Shown piece by piece: positions 1 to 11,327 of a stretch of DNA of 64,000 bases. The number at the start of each line of letters is the position of its first letter. Within the stretch, counting starts at the first letter, position 1. This DNA is from Mycobacterium mantenii. GTDB lineage: Bacteria > Actinomycetota > Actinomycetes > Mycobacteriales > Mycobacteriaceae. The notes under the pieces are model-generated. The model saw only the letters and a program-made list of their open reading frames with translations, was not told the origin of the DNA and made no database searches. A program made the translations under genes and the position numbers. The DNA lies in contig NZ_AP022590.1 of assembly GCF_010731775.1 (NCBI RefSeq), positions 1-64,000 of the forward strand, read 5' to 3'.

Positions 1-16
1 CTCGACATCTTGTCAG

Positions 17-32
17 CCACTAGGTGTAGTGT
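17..32. promoter_or_regulatory. Candidate NrdR box upstream of nrdHIE
   Basis: The 16-mer ccactaggtgtagtgt has CACTA/TAGTG arms around a 4-nt centre and fits the NrdR box pattern (roughly acaCwAtATaTwGtgt). It lies about 200 bp before nrdH. NrdR boxes normally come in pairs; any partner upstream would fall outside the window. The rest of 33-234 shows no clear gene. Confidence 0.55.
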
Positions 33-234
33 TTCGAGCACCGGCAGATCCCAGGACCACCAAGCCAGCCAGGCTCGGTGAACCCCCCGAAATCGGCACC
101 CACAGGTCGTTCGACCTTGACCGCCGCACGACGGGAATCAGGGAGCCTGACGGATCGCTGAACATAGCAAAGACGCAGTCAAAAGTAGTTGCCAGTCCAT
201 TGGGTCCCCCTCTTCCGCAAAGGAGCGGCATTCT

Positions 235-474
235 ATGAGCATCACCGTGTACACCAAGCCGGCATGTGTGCAGTGCAGCGCGACCTACAAGGCGCTGGAC
301 AAGCAGGGCATCGCCTACGAGAAGGTCGACATCTCGCTGGACGCCGAGGCGCGTGACTACGTGATGGCCCTGGGATACCTGCAGGCACCCGTGGTGGTGG
401 CGGGCAACGACCACTGGTCGGGTTTCCGGCCCGACCGCATCAAGGCGCTGTCCACGGCGGAACTGAGCGCGTAA
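235..474 (+). CDS. nrdH: NrdH-redoxin (glutaredoxin-like electron donor)
   Basis: The 79-residue product is a small thioredoxin-fold reductant for class Ib ribonucleotide reductase. The redox motif CVQC is at residues 11-14, and the WSGFRPD signature typical of NrdH is near the C-terminus. The start follows a good Shine-Dalgarno (aaggagcg). It heads nrdH-nrdI-nrdE as in M. tuberculosis Rv3053c-Rv3051c. Function by family: it takes electrons from thioredoxin reductase and reduces the NrdE active-site disulfide in the cytoplasm. Confidence 0.95.
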   Translation: MSITVYTKPACVQCSATYKALDKQGIAYEKVDISLDAEARDYVMALGYLQAPVVVAGNDHWSGFRPDRIKALSTAELSA

Positions 475-614
475 GGCAAGACGTTAGGTAAGGAGGTTGC
501 GGTGCAGTCGCGCAACCCAGATTGGACGGGTGACGACCCGCTTGGCCCGGCTAGACTTGATGGCGGCGACCGCTTCATCCGGCTACGCCGGACTCGCGAT
601 CGCCGCGGCCGCGT

Positions 615-1055
615 TTGCGATCGTCACTGGTCTATTTCTCCTCGGTCTCGGAGAACACCCACCGCTTCGTGGAGCTGGGGATCCCCGCCACGCGGATACC
701 ACTGCATGACCGCATCGAGGTAGACCAGCCCTACGTCCTCGTCCTGCCCACCTACGGCGGCGGCCGGGCCACTCCCGACCTCAACGCCGGCGGCTACGTG
801 CCCAAGCAGGTCATCGCCTTTTTGAACAATGAGCACAACCGGTCGTTGATCCGCGGCGTCATCGCCGCGGGCAACAACAACTTCGGCGCCGAATTCGCCT
901 ACGCGGGCAACGTGATCTCGCGCAAGTGCGGCGTCCCGTACCTCTACCGCTTCGAACTAATGGGAACCCAGGACGACGTGGATGCCGTCCGCGCGGGCTT
1001 AGCCGATTTCTGGAAGGAACAGACGTGTCACCAACCGTCGCTGCAGAGCCTGTAA
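615..1055 (+). CDS. nrdI: NrdI flavodoxin-like protein of class Ib RNR
   Basis: The 146-residue product has the NrdI signature [10 protein letters not shown] and the FMN-binding loops PTYGGG and AAGNNNFG. By family it supplies oxidant for assembling the manganese-tyrosyl radical in NrdF. Against the familiar mycobacterial sequence it lacks one residue after HRFV, an in-frame difference. The only in-frame start is TTG at 615, which lacks a clear Shine-Dalgarno, so the N-terminus is uncertain. The last 31 bp overlap nrdE. Confidence 0.9.
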   Translation: MRSSLVYFSSVSENTHRFVELGIPATRIPLHDRIEVDQPYVLVLPTYGGGRATPDLNAGGYVPKQVIAFLNNEHNRSLIRGVIAAGNNNFGAEFAYAGNVISRKCGVPYLYRFELMGTQDDVDAVRAGLADFWKEQTCHQPSLQSL

Positions 1056-3189
1056 CCACCGGAGCCCACGCATTGCCGGGGGAGACGGATTATCACGCGC
1101 TCAACGCGATGCTGAACCTGTACGACGCGGACGGCAAGATTCAGTTCGACAAGGACCGCGAGGCCGCGCATCAGTACTTCCTGCAGCACGTCAACCAGAA
1201 CACGGTGTTCTTCCACAATCAGGACGAAAAGCTCGACTACCTGATCAAGGAGAACTATTACGAGCGTGAGGTTCTCGACCAGTACAGCCGTAACTTCGTC
1301 AAGACGCTGCTGGACCGCGCCTACGCCAAGAAGTTCCGGTTCCCGACGTTTTTGGGCGCGTTCAAGTACTACACCTCCTACACGCTGAAGACGTTCGACG
1401 GGAAGCGTTACCTGGAGCGCTTCGAAGACCGCGTGGTCATGGTGGCGCTGACGCTGGCCGCCGGCGACACCATCCTGGCCGAGAAGCTCGTCGACGAGAT
1501 CATCGACGGCCGCTTCCAGCCGGCCACCCCGACGTTCCTGAACTCGGGCAAGAAGCAGCGCGGCGAACCGGTGAGCTGCTTTTTGCTGCGCATCGAGGAC
1601 AACATGGAGTCGATCGGGCGGTCGATCAACTCCGCGCTGCAGCTGTCCAAGCGCGGCGGGGGAGTTGCGTTGCTGCTCAGCAACATTCGCGAGCACGGCG
1701 CCCCGATCAAGAACATCGAAAACCAATCCTCGGGTGTCATCCCGATCATGAAGCTGCTCGAGGACTCGTTCTCCTACGCCAACCAGCTCGGGGCCCGTCA
1801 GGGCGCGGGCGCGGTGTACCTGCACGCGCATCACCCGGACATCTATCGGTTCCTGGACACCAAGCGCGAGAACGCCGACGAGAAGATCCGCATCAAGACG
1901 CTGAGCCTGGGTGTGGTGATCCCCGACATCACCTTCGAGCTGGCCAAGAAGAACGAGGACATGTACCTGTTCTCGCCGTATGACGTCGAGCGGGTCTACG
2001 GTCTGCCGTTCGCCGACATCTCGGTGACCGAGAAGTACTACGAGATGGTCGACGACGCCCGCATCCGCAAGACCAAGATCAAGGCACGGGAGTTCTTCCA
2101 GACGCTGGCCGAGCTGCAGTTCGAGTCCGGTTACCCTACATCATGTTCGAGGACACGGTGAACCGGGCCAACCCGATCGACGGCAAGATCACCCACTCGA
2201 ACCTGTGCTCGGAGATTCTGCAGGTGTCCACGCCGTCGGTGTTCAACGACGACCTGTCGTATGCCAAAGTGGGCAAGGACATTTCGTGCAACCTGGGATC
2301 GCTGAACATCGCCAAGACGATGGACTCGCCCGACTTCGCGCAGACCATCGAGGTCGCGATCCGCGCGCTGACGGCGGTGAGCGATCAGACGCACATCTGG
2401 TCGGTGCCCTCAATCGAGCAGGGCAACAACGAGTCCCACGCGATCGGGCTCGGTCAGATGAATCTGCACGGCTACCTGGCCCGCGAGCGCATTCTCTACG
2501 GCTCCGAAGAGGGCGTCGACTTCACCAACATCTACTTCTACACCGTGCTCTACCACGCGCTGCGCGCGTCGAATCGCATCGCGATCGAGCGGGGTTCGAA
2601 GTTCGGCGGCTTCGAGAAGTCGAAGTACGCCTCGGGTGAATTCTTCGACAAGTACACCGAGCAGGTGTGGGAGCCGGCCACCCCGCGGGTCCGGGAGCTC
2701 TTCGTCGAGGCGGGCATCCGCATTCCGACGCAAGAGGATTGGCGACGGCTCAAGGAGTCGGTGCAGCAGCACGGCATCTACAACCAGAACCTGCAGGCCG
2801 TCCCGCCGACGGGGTCGATCAGCTACATCAACCACTCGACCAGCTCGATCCACCCGGTGGCGAGCAAGATCGAGATCCGCAAGGAAGGCAAGATCGGCCG
2901 CGTCTACTACCCGGCGCCCTATCTGACCAACGACAACCTGGAGTACTACCAGGACGCCTACGAGATCGGCTACGAGAAGATCATCGACACCTACGCCGCG
3001 GCCACCCAGCACGTGGACCAGGGGCTGAGCCTGACGTTGTTCTTCAAGGACACCGCCACCACCCGCGAGGTGAACAAGGCGCAGATCTACGCCTGGCGCA
3101 AGGGAATCAAGACGCTGTACTACATCCGGCTGCGCCAGATGGCCTTGGAGGGAACAGAGGTCGAGGGCTGCGTGTCCTGCATGCTGTAG
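1025..3189 (+). CDS. nrdE: Class Ib ribonucleoside-diphosphate reductase alpha subunit (frameshifted in this sequence)
   Basis: This is the large catalytic subunit that reduces NDPs to dNDPs with NrdF. The reading frame breaks near 2134: the text reads ggttaccctacatc, and one extra C restores ESGYPYIMFED, after which the second frame runs to the end. The joined protein is about 720 residues, as expected. Visible motifs are the active-site NLCSE, PPTGSIS and the C-terminal redox pair CVSCML. GTG 1025 overlaps nrdI; ATG at 1109 ([10 protein letters not shown]) is an alternative. NrdE is the main aerobic RNR subunit in mycobacteria, so a sequencing error is more likely than a pseudogene. Confidence 0.9.
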
Positions 3190-3238
3190 AACCTCGGGCT
3201 GATCGGCCAGTCTGCCCAGGTCAGCGCTGCAGCGCGGT

Positions 3239-3973
3239 ATGGTGCTTGATGTGGTGAGAATTACCCGACCCCACCCCAGCGTCAAGCCTGGGGCCAAGGT
3301 TGACGCGCGCAGCGAACGCTGGCGCGAGCACCGCAAGAAAGTGCGCAACGAAATCGTCGACGCGGCCTTCCGCGCGATCGATCGCCTCGGGCTGTCCGTG
3401 CGGGAGATCGCCGAGGAGGCCGGCACCGCCAAACCGAAGATCTACCGGCATTTTCACGACAAGTCCGACCTGTTCCAGGCGATCGGGGAGCGTCTGCGCG
3501 ACATGCTGTGGGCGGCGATCTTCCCGTCCATCGACCTGAAAACCGACTCGGCCCGCGAGGTGATCCGGCGCAGCGTCGAGGAGTACGTGGTCCTGGTCGA
3601 CAAGCACCCCAACGTGCTGCGCGTGTTCATCCAGGGCCGGTCGGCGGCCAGCCCCCAGATCCTCGACGAGGGACGCGGAATCACCCTGGCCGTGGCCGAC
3701 ATGTTCGACAACGAGCTGCGCGAGATGGAGCTCGACCACGCGGCGGTCGAACTGGCCGGGCACGCGGCCTTCGGCTGCGCCGCGTCGGCCACCGAGTGGT
3801 GGCTGGGTCCCGAGCCGGACAGCCCGCGCCTGATGACGCGCGAGCAATTCGTCGCGCACCTGACCACCATCATGATGGGTGTCATCGTCGGCACCGCCGA
3901 GGCGCTGGGCATCAGGATGAACCCTGACCTGCCGGTTCACGACATGGTGGCCGGTGACTCGGCCGCGAGCTGA
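3239..3973 (+). CDS. TetR/AcrR-family transcriptional regulator (Rv3050c type)
   Basis: The 244-residue product has an N-terminal TetR helix-turn-helix at about residues 35-85 (IVDAAFRAIDRLGLSVREIAEEAGTAKPKIYRHFHDKSDLF) split here only by description; the key residues are IAEEAG and IYRHF. The rest is a helical ligand-binding domain. It sits between nrdE and the monooxygenase, as in M. tuberculosis. It probably controls the downstream monooxygenase; the ligand is unknown. The exact start is uncertain because several in-frame starts lie within the first 60 residues. Confidence 0.8.
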   Translation: MVLDVVRITRPHPSVKPGAKVDARSERWREHRKKVRNEIVDAAFRAIDRLGLSVREIAEEAGTAKPKIYRHFHDKSDLFQAIGERLRDMLWAAIFPSIDLKTDSAREVIRRSVEEYVVLVDKHPNVLRVFIQGRSAASPQILDEGRGITLAVADMFDNELREMELDHAAVELAGHAAFGCAASATEWWLGPEPDSPRLMTREQFVAHLTTIMMGVIVGTAEALGIRMNPDLPVHDMVAGDSAAS

Positions 3974-4126
3974 GCGAGCTGCGGCGTTGACAACCACCGC
4001 GGCCATCGATAACACTCGTCCAATCCGATACCCTGGGTACCGGGTATTCTGCGTCAGCCGGGGGCCGTAGCGAAGACGCCGGCTAAAGCCGACCAAAACA
4101 GGCCTGGAGAGAAAGACCGATCGACC

Positions 4127-5664
4127 GTGACCGACGTCGTGACACAAACCGAGACCATCCCGGGGGCCAACGCCTCGAAACCCGTGCACACACGCGCCGT
4201 CATCATCGGGACCGGGTTCTCCGGTCTGGGGATGGCCATCGAGCTGCAGAAGCGGGGCATCGGCTTCGTCATCCTGGAAAAGGCCGGCGACATCGGCGGC
4301 ACCTGGCGGGACAACAGCTACCCCGGGTGCGCCTGCGACATCCCGTCGCACCTCTACTCGTTCTCGTTCGAGCCCAAGCCCGACTGGAAGAACCCGTTCT
4401 CTTTCCAGCCCGAGATCTGGGACTACCTCAAAGGAGTCACCGAGAAATACGGGCTGCGTCGCTACATCGAGTTCAACTCGCTGGTCGACCGCGCCCACTG
4501 GGACGACGACGAGAACCGCTGGCACGTGTTCACCACCGACGGACGCGAATACGTCGCGCAGTTCTTGATCTCGGGTGCCGGCGCCCTGCATCCCGTCCAT
4601 GCCCGACATCGAGGGTCGCGACGAATTCCGTGGCGCCGCTTTCCACTCCGCGGAGTGGGATCACAGCGTTGACCTGACCGGCAAGCGGGTGGCGGTGATC
4701 GGGACCGGCGCCAGCGCGATCCAGATCGTGCCGGAGATCGTCGGTCAGGTCGCCGAACTTCAGCTCTACCAACGCACTCCGCCGTGGGTGGTCCCGCGCT
4801 CAACCCGAGATCCCGCCAGCGGTGCGCGGGGCCATGGAGAACGTGCCCGGCCTGCGCGCGCTGGTCCGTCTCGCGATCTACTGGGGGCAGGAAGCGCTGG
4901 CCTTCGGCATGACCAAGCGGCCGAACCTGCTCAAGTTCATCGAGGCCTACTGCAAATACAACATTCGCCGGTCGGTCAAGGACCGGGAGCTGCGGCGCAA
5001 GCTGATCCCGAACTACCGCATCGGGTGCAAGCGAATCCTGAACTCCTCCACTTACTATGGCGCGGTTGCCGACCCGAAGACCGAACTGGTCACCGACCAC
5101 ATCGCGCGAATCACCGCCGACGGCATCGTCACCGCCGACGGCACCCACCGGCCGGCCGACGTGATCGTGTATGCCACCGGCTTCCACGTCACCGACTCCT
5201 ACACCTACGTCCAGATCAAGGGACTGCACGGCGAGGACCTGGTGGACCGCTGGAACCGCGAGGGCATCGGCGCGCACCGCGGGATCACCGTCGCCGACGT
5301 ACCCAACCTGTTCTTCCTGCTGGGCCCCAACACCGGGCTGGGACACAACTCGGTGGTGTTCATGATCGAATCCCAGATCCATTACGTCGCAGACGCGATC
5401 GCGACCTGCGACAGGCTGGGCGCACAGGCGCTGGCGCCGACCCGCGCCGCCCAGGACAAGTTCAACGACGAGCTGCAGCGCCGGCTGGGACCGTCGGTGT
5501 GGAACAGCGGCGGCTGCAGCAGCTGGTATCTGGACGAGCACGGCAAGAACACCGTGCTCTGGGGCGGCTACACCTGGGAGTACTGGCGGGCGACCCGCTC
5601 AGTCAAGCCGGAGGAATACCAGTTCTACGGTATGAACATGGGCGAGGCCGCGGCCGCCTCCTGA
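4127..5664 (+). CDS. Flavin-containing Baeyer-Villiger-type monooxygenase (two frameshifts)
   Basis: Homologue of M. tuberculosis Rv3049c. The FAD motif GTGFSGLGMA is near residue 27, a BVMO-like fingerprint (FRGAAFHSAEWD) follows, then the NADPH motif GTGASA. The frame breaks twice: near 4590 (after ISGAGAL, before PSMPDIEG) and near 4800 (after PPWVVPR, before PEIPPAVRGAM). The corrected protein is about 510 residues, full length for the family. By family it inserts oxygen into ketones or oxidises heteroatoms with NADPH; the substrate is unknown. The frameshifts look like sequence errors. Confidence 0.8.
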
Positions 5665-5679
5665 CGTCGGGCGCGCGAA

Positions 5680-6225
5680 TCATCGCTGACGCCTGAGGAG
5701 TTCGGCGAAGGCCTGCGCGGCGGCGTCCACACCGGCGTCGTCGTCGGTGGCCACCAGATCCAGCAGCAGGCCGCGGGCGACGGCCAGTCCCAGTCGCGCC
5801 AGGGCGGGTTCGACCGGTCCCTCGGCGATCGCGTCGACTTCGGCCAACCAGCCGGTGACGGCGCCGGGAACCATTCGGGCAAAAGGCTTTTCGCCCTGGA
5901 CGGCGCGGGCGTAGCACTCGAAGAACAGCCGCTCGGATTCGCGCAATTCGGGTCGACGAAGGTCGGCCCACATCGCCGCGAAGCTGCCGGCCGGATCGGC
6001 CGGCAATTCGGCCAGCAGCCCCATCTGTCGGCGCTCGACCTCCTCAACGATCGCCACGAGCAGATCTTCTCGAGAGCCGAAGTGGTGCAACAGCATCCGG
6101 TGGCTGGTGCCGACCGCGGCGGCCACTTCGCGCAGCGACCGGTCGCCGATGCCGCCGGTGGCGAACTCGGCGATGAGCGCATCGAGCAGTTGCCGGCGAC
6201 GCTCGGTGTCAGGAGTGCGTGCCAT
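5680..6225 (-). CDS. TetR/AcrR-family regulator downstream of an SRPBCC gene
   Basis: The 181-residue product has an N-terminal TetR DNA-binding domain (LLDALIAEFATGGIGDRSLR, then VGTSHRMLLHHFGSREDLL). Its start overlaps the end of the SRPBCC gene by 17 bp, so the two are co-transcribed. It faces the monooxygenase convergently. The operon begins at a 32-bp perfect palindrome (6643-6674), which fits autoregulation by this protein (inference). Confidence 0.8.
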   Translation of the reverse strand: MARTPDTERRRQLLDALIAEFATGGIGDRSLREVAAAVGTSHRMLLHHFGSREDLLVAIVEEVERRQMGLLAELPADPAGSFAAMWADLRRPELRESERLFFECYARAVQGEKPFARMVPGAVTGWLAEVDAIAEGPVEPALARLGLAVARGLLLDLVATDDDAGVDAAAQAFAELLRRQR

Positions 6226-6651
6226 TGGCGCGGCTGAGCTGTTCGGATCTGGCCTTGAGGCCCTGGGCCTCGAGTTGCAGGAAGCGCTTGGTCTTCTTGG
6301 CCATCAGCCGCCCGCGAGGGCCAGCACACCGCGCTGGCCGAGTTGCTGGCGCACCAGCGTGCGGCCGCCTGGCCGTGCGACGACATCGTGGCGAGCGGTC
6401 ACCCGCGCCCCGGGAGAGATTTGCACCCAGGTCCAGGACGCACCCGGCTCGATGTCGGTGACCCTCCACACCAGCTTCGACATGCCGGGCTGCTTGATCG
6501 CGAACCGTCTGCCGACGGCGAGCCCGGGCCCGTCCAGCCCGGTCAGGGAGGTCACCGACGCGGTCCAGTCGGGCCAGTGCTCGACGTCGGTGAAGACCTC
6601 CCAGACGAGTCGGGGCGGTGCGTCGATCTCGACACTGTCTTCGCTAATCAT
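6209..6651 (-). CDS. SRPBCC-family (polyketide cyclase/START-like) protein, frameshifted
   Basis: A START-fold protein of about 147 residues. The N-terminal part begins MISEDSVEIDAPP, followed by the family pattern VWEVFTDVEHWPDWTASV. A frame break near 6312 (ggcggctgatggcc; one extra C gives GGLMAKK) separates it from the C-terminal helix KRFLQLEAQGLKARSEQ. The ATG lies inside the 6643-6674 palindrome, implying a leaderless or very short leader. Such proteins bind hydrophobic ligands; the ligand here is unknown. It is the first gene of the operon with the TetR gene. Confidence 0.7.
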
Positions 6652-6674
6652 GTACCAAATGGTACATGATTAGC
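6643..6674. promoter_or_regulatory. Perfect 15-bp-arm palindrome, probable TetR operator
   Basis: The arms gctaatcatgtacca and its exact complement are separated by aa. The palindrome covers the start codon of the SRPBCC gene, a typical place for a TetR repressor site at a leaderless promoter. Confidence 0.75.
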
Positions 6675-6815
6675 CGCGTGGTGAACAGCGGCTGGACGCG
6701 TCGATCGCGCCGGTGCGCGCATCCGGCCGGCGCTGATTCGCAGCAAATCCGGCCACACCGCCCGCGCCGCGGAGCTCATACTGGAGGTGACCCGACAGGT
6801 GTGCACGACACGCAA

Positions 6816-6863
6816 ACACAAGTTCTTGTGTTCCGCTGGGTTGTCGCACCCCAGGGGTAGTGT
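6816..6863. promoter_or_regulatory. Tandem candidate NrdR boxes before nrdF2
   Basis: Box 1 (6816-6831) is acacaagttcttgtgt, a perfect dyad with ACAC/GTGT ends. Box 2 (6848-6863) is accccaggggtagtgt, with a good right half. Their starts are 32 bp apart, close to three helical turns, the usual NrdR arrangement. The boxes end about 50 bp before the nrdF2 start. Confidence 0.6.
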
Positions 6864-6900
6864 CTGGAGCCTGAGATCAATCCGGCGAAACGGTGTGTGA

Positions 6901-9087
<2,187 letters not shown>

Positions 9088-9155
9088 GATTAATCGCCTC
9101 CTGCAGTTCGGCTTTCAGCTCACGTGAGATTCGGCCACGCTTTTGCGCGTTTGCG

Positions 9156-9809
9156 TCAGGGCCGGCTCGGCGGTCTCTCGGCGGTGAATGAACGGCCCCA
9201 CCGGTCGGCCATCGCGCGAACCGCCTCATCGAGGACGCCGTCCTCGTCAAGCTTCAGGCCCAGACTGCGCAACATACGGTAATCCGCTTCGAGCAAATTC
9301 TGTCTCACAATTTGCGGCACGGGGTGCTGATGCAGCCCCGTGCGTCTAACGAGGTCGGGCATTTCAACCCCGGCGGCGGAGAACGCCTCTCCGGCGGCGA
9401 CGTCGAATTGCTCGGCAGCGGCCGTCGCGCCCGCGAACACGAGTCTGCTGAGGATTTGGTGGGGGCCGTAGTCGACCGGCTGCCCTGCCAGCATGTCGCG
9501 CAGCTCGCTGAGTTCCATAGTGGCGCCATCCGCTGTAATCCTGACTCGGCCGTCGCCCGCAAACAGGTCAGCCAATGTCAGGGGACGATCAAGGAGAATC
9601 CCGAAAGCGACGCAAAGAGCGTAAAGCGTTGGCAGAGTGGGGCTTACGCGCCCCGCCTCAAGGTCAGCAATGCGGCCAGTTCCCCAATTCAGCCCGGCCG
9701 ATTTCGCTGCGTGCGCCACCAGCTCCACCTTCCGATCGCCGCGTAGCGCCTTAGCCGTGCGCCCCAGCACCTCCGCGACCGTTGGGACCGGCCCCTCTGC
9801 CGCTGTCAT
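9156..9809 (-). CDS. XRE-family phage repressor-like regulator
   Basis: The 217-residue product has an N-terminal XRE helix-turn-helix (VAHAAKSAGLNWGTGRIADL, then SPTLPTLYALCVAFGI) and a C-terminal domain of unknown role. It is transcribed towards int and divergent from the xis-like gene, the position of an immunity repressor. A frame change near 9175 would extend it to 9074 (ending RISRELKAELQEAINRGDD), overlapping the int start; the extension looks protein-like, so the given C-terminus may be wrong. Confidence 0.75.
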   Translation of the reverse strand: MTAAEGPVPTVAEVLGRTAKALRGDRKVELVAHAAKSAGLNWGTGRIADLEAGRVSPTLPTLYALCVAFGILLDRPLTLADLFAGDGRVRITADGATMELSELRDMLAGQPVDYGPHQILSRLVFAGATAAAEQFDVAAGEAFSAAGVEMPDLVRRTGLHQHPVPQIVRQNLLEADYRMLRSLGLKLDEDGVLDEAVRAMADRWGRSFTAERPPSRP

Positions 9810-9815
9810 GGTGAA

Positions 9816-9898
9816 TCACAGTAGTTGTGAATACAAGAGTTGACAAGTCCACTGGCTCATGCTCAGATAATTACAGCAGTCGGATTTACAAGAGCTGA
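9816..9898. promoter_or_regulatory. Divergent early promoter/operator region
   Basis: The inverted repeat TCACA-N5-TGTGA is at 9816-9830, just outside the XRE start. The direct repeat TACAAGAGyTGA occurs at 9832-9843 and 9887-9898. A TTGACA lies at 9840-9845 with gataat 20 bp downstream. These probably form the genetic switch between XRE and xis-like transcription. Confidence 0.5.
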
Positions 9899-9908
9899 GG
9901 AGTTGCAC

Positions 9909-10166
9909 ATGCCCGACACCGGTGTCCGCCGACTGGCGACAGTGGATGAGTTCTGCGAGTACGCGGGCCTAACCCGAGGTCAAGCGGCGCAAATGCGCTA
10001 CATGGGCTCTGGACCGGAGTTTGTGAAGGTCACCGGCCGCCAGGTCCGCTACCGATGGAGTGACGTCGAGAAGTGGGTCGAGTCGCGGACCCGTAGCCGC
10101 ACCGACGATCCAACCGTCCGGGGCCAGCAGCGCGCCGACGAGCCCCGCGGAGCTGCCGCCAGCTAA
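9909..10166 (+). CDS. Excisionase-like winged-helix DNA-binding protein
   Basis: The 85-residue product has the AlpA/Xis-type pattern: RLATVDEFCEYAGLTRGQAA, then VRYRWSDVEKWVE. ATG 9909 follows gaggag, so it is preferred to the upstream GTG at 9840. It is divergent from the repressor-like gene. By position it is the recombination directionality factor or an early regulator; the family alone does not separate these. Confidence 0.65.
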   Translation: MPDTGVRRLATVDEFCEYAGLTRGQAAQMRYMGSGPEFVKVTGRQVRYRWSDVEKWVESRTRSRTDDPTVRGQQRADEPRGAAAS

Positions 10167-10220
10167 GCCCGGATCACGAACCGTCCAACCCAGGCCACGC
10201 AGAAGACTTGGAAGACAAAC

Positions 10221-10447
10221 ATGAGCCCACCTGGCCTGACAGCCACCGCTCCGATAAAAGAAGATCGGCCCCCGGAGAACCGAAAGCCGACCAACAGTTT
10301 TCGCAGCTACCACGCCACAACAACCATCGCCGATTCTACCGTGCGATGCAGCCGGTGTCGCCGGCCATTGTGCGCGCGCTGTCGGTCGCTCGATCGAGTG
10401 GCCCAATTTGCTGGCGACACAGCCGTGTTGAGGCGGCGGGAGCATGA
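10221..10447 (+). CDS. Small zinc-binding phage protein (DUF6011-like), frameshifted
   Basis: About 75 residues. The first frame gives VRCSRCRRPLCA and the second gives SSGPICWRHSRVEAAGA before the stop; together they match the C-x2-C-x2-P-L ... G-P-x-C pattern of DUF6011-type proteins. The break is near 10375. The stop overlaps the next ATG (ATGA), supporting the second frame as the true end. Role unknown; common next to phage replication genes. Confidence 0.5.
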
Positions 10448-10761
10448 GCGTCTCAGCCTCCCAGCAGGTCTCCTGGTCTGAAACACATCAATTCCTCGAA
10501 GCGGTTCTGGCCCAGGCCAATGTCGGACCACTGCCGTGGGCTGGCACCCCCGAATGGTGCGCAATGTCAGATGGCGATCCGCGAAAGTTGCTTGCCCTCG
10601 CGATTGACGGCGAGCATCACGTGCTCCGCAAGGAGGTTGCCCAGGCGGCCCACGCGCAGGCCAGTCGCGCTGTCGCATCAGCGGCTGACTGGTCTGCCAT
10701 CGCCAATGAGATTCGCCAGCGCGGCAGTTCGCGCCGCATCCCTCGCCAGGGGGTCGCGTGA
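10444..10761 (+). CDS. DUF2742-like phage protein
   Basis: The 105-residue product contains WCAMSDGDPRKLLALAIDGE, the pattern of DUF2742 proteins seen in the phiRv1/phiRv2 elements of M. tuberculosis. It overlaps both neighbours by 4 bp, so it is translationally coupled in the early operon. Function is unknown; context suggests replication or early control. Confidence 0.65.
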   Translation: MSVSASQQVSWSETHQFLEAVLAQANVGPLPWAGTPEWCAMSDGDPRKLLALAIDGEHHVLRKEVAQAAHAQASRAVASAADWSAIANEIRQRGSSRRIPRQGVA

Positions 10762-11327
10762 ACCTCGAGGCGGACGTTAACTGCCCTCATTGTGGCTGGG
10801 TCATTGTGTGCTCGCACTCCGGCGGAATGCACCACTCGGGGACGGGCGCAAGGGATTGGTCTGACTTCCCGTGGACTGAAAACTTTGTTGAGAACCTCGC
10901 CCGGGCGGCCGCCGTCGATCCTGAGATCTACGCGCTGTCCGACGGACCGACCAAACGCCGAGCCGACCGGATTCGCGCCGAGCGCGACGGGACTATATTG
11001 ACATCAGGGAAAACACCGGCGCACCACATAGCAGCCCCGGGGACGAATCCGGCTTACGTCGCCGCGGCTATCCGTAAAGAACTTGAGCGCCTTGCCAACG
11101 CTCGCGAAGGCGTCCGCAACCACACGCTGCTCGCCGTTGCATGCAACGTTTTCGAGTTCGTCAAAGCTCAGCACGCCAACGAGGCACCCGCCCGTGCCGA
11201 GCTGGAACGTATTGCTACCGCGGTCGGCCTGGAAGCCCGTGAGATTCACGCCACGATCGAGTCCGCCTGGCGGCGTGTCGGACCGCGCGATGTGCCGGCG
11301 AAGACAACTCGGGGTGCGGCATCGTGA
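10758..11327 (+). CDS. Primase-associated phage protein (C-terminal primase/polymerase-like region)
   Basis: The 189-residue product opens with a possible metal site (CPHCGWVIVCSHSGGMHHSG). After residue 95 it has the helical region usual at the junction of phage primase-polymerase and helicase proteins (IRKELERLANAREGVRNHTL, then AVGLEAREIHATIESAWRRV). No catalytic primase motif is visible. It overlaps the following ATPase start (GTGA). It probably helps the ATPase in replication of the element. Confidence 0.55.
   Translation: MNLEADVNCPHCGWVIVCSHSGGMHHSGTGARDWSDFPWTENFVENLARAAAVDPEIYALSDGPTKRRADRIRAERDGTILTSGKTPAHHIAAPGTNPAYVAAAIRKELERLANAREGVRNHTLLAVACNVFEFVKAQHANEAPARAELERIATAVGLEAREIHATIESAWRRVGPRDVPAKTTRGAAS

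Noticed and set aside
1028..1834. Long antisense frame opposite nrdE
   Set aside because: Mirror of GC-rich codon bias; no start signal or recognisable domain. The same holds for other long shadow frames, e.g. 31568-32863, 35999-36889 and 45287-46801.
2130..2165. nrdE as a true pseudogene
   Set aside because: The lesion is one missing base, all motifs are intact, and nrdE is needed for aerobic growth; sequence error is more likely.
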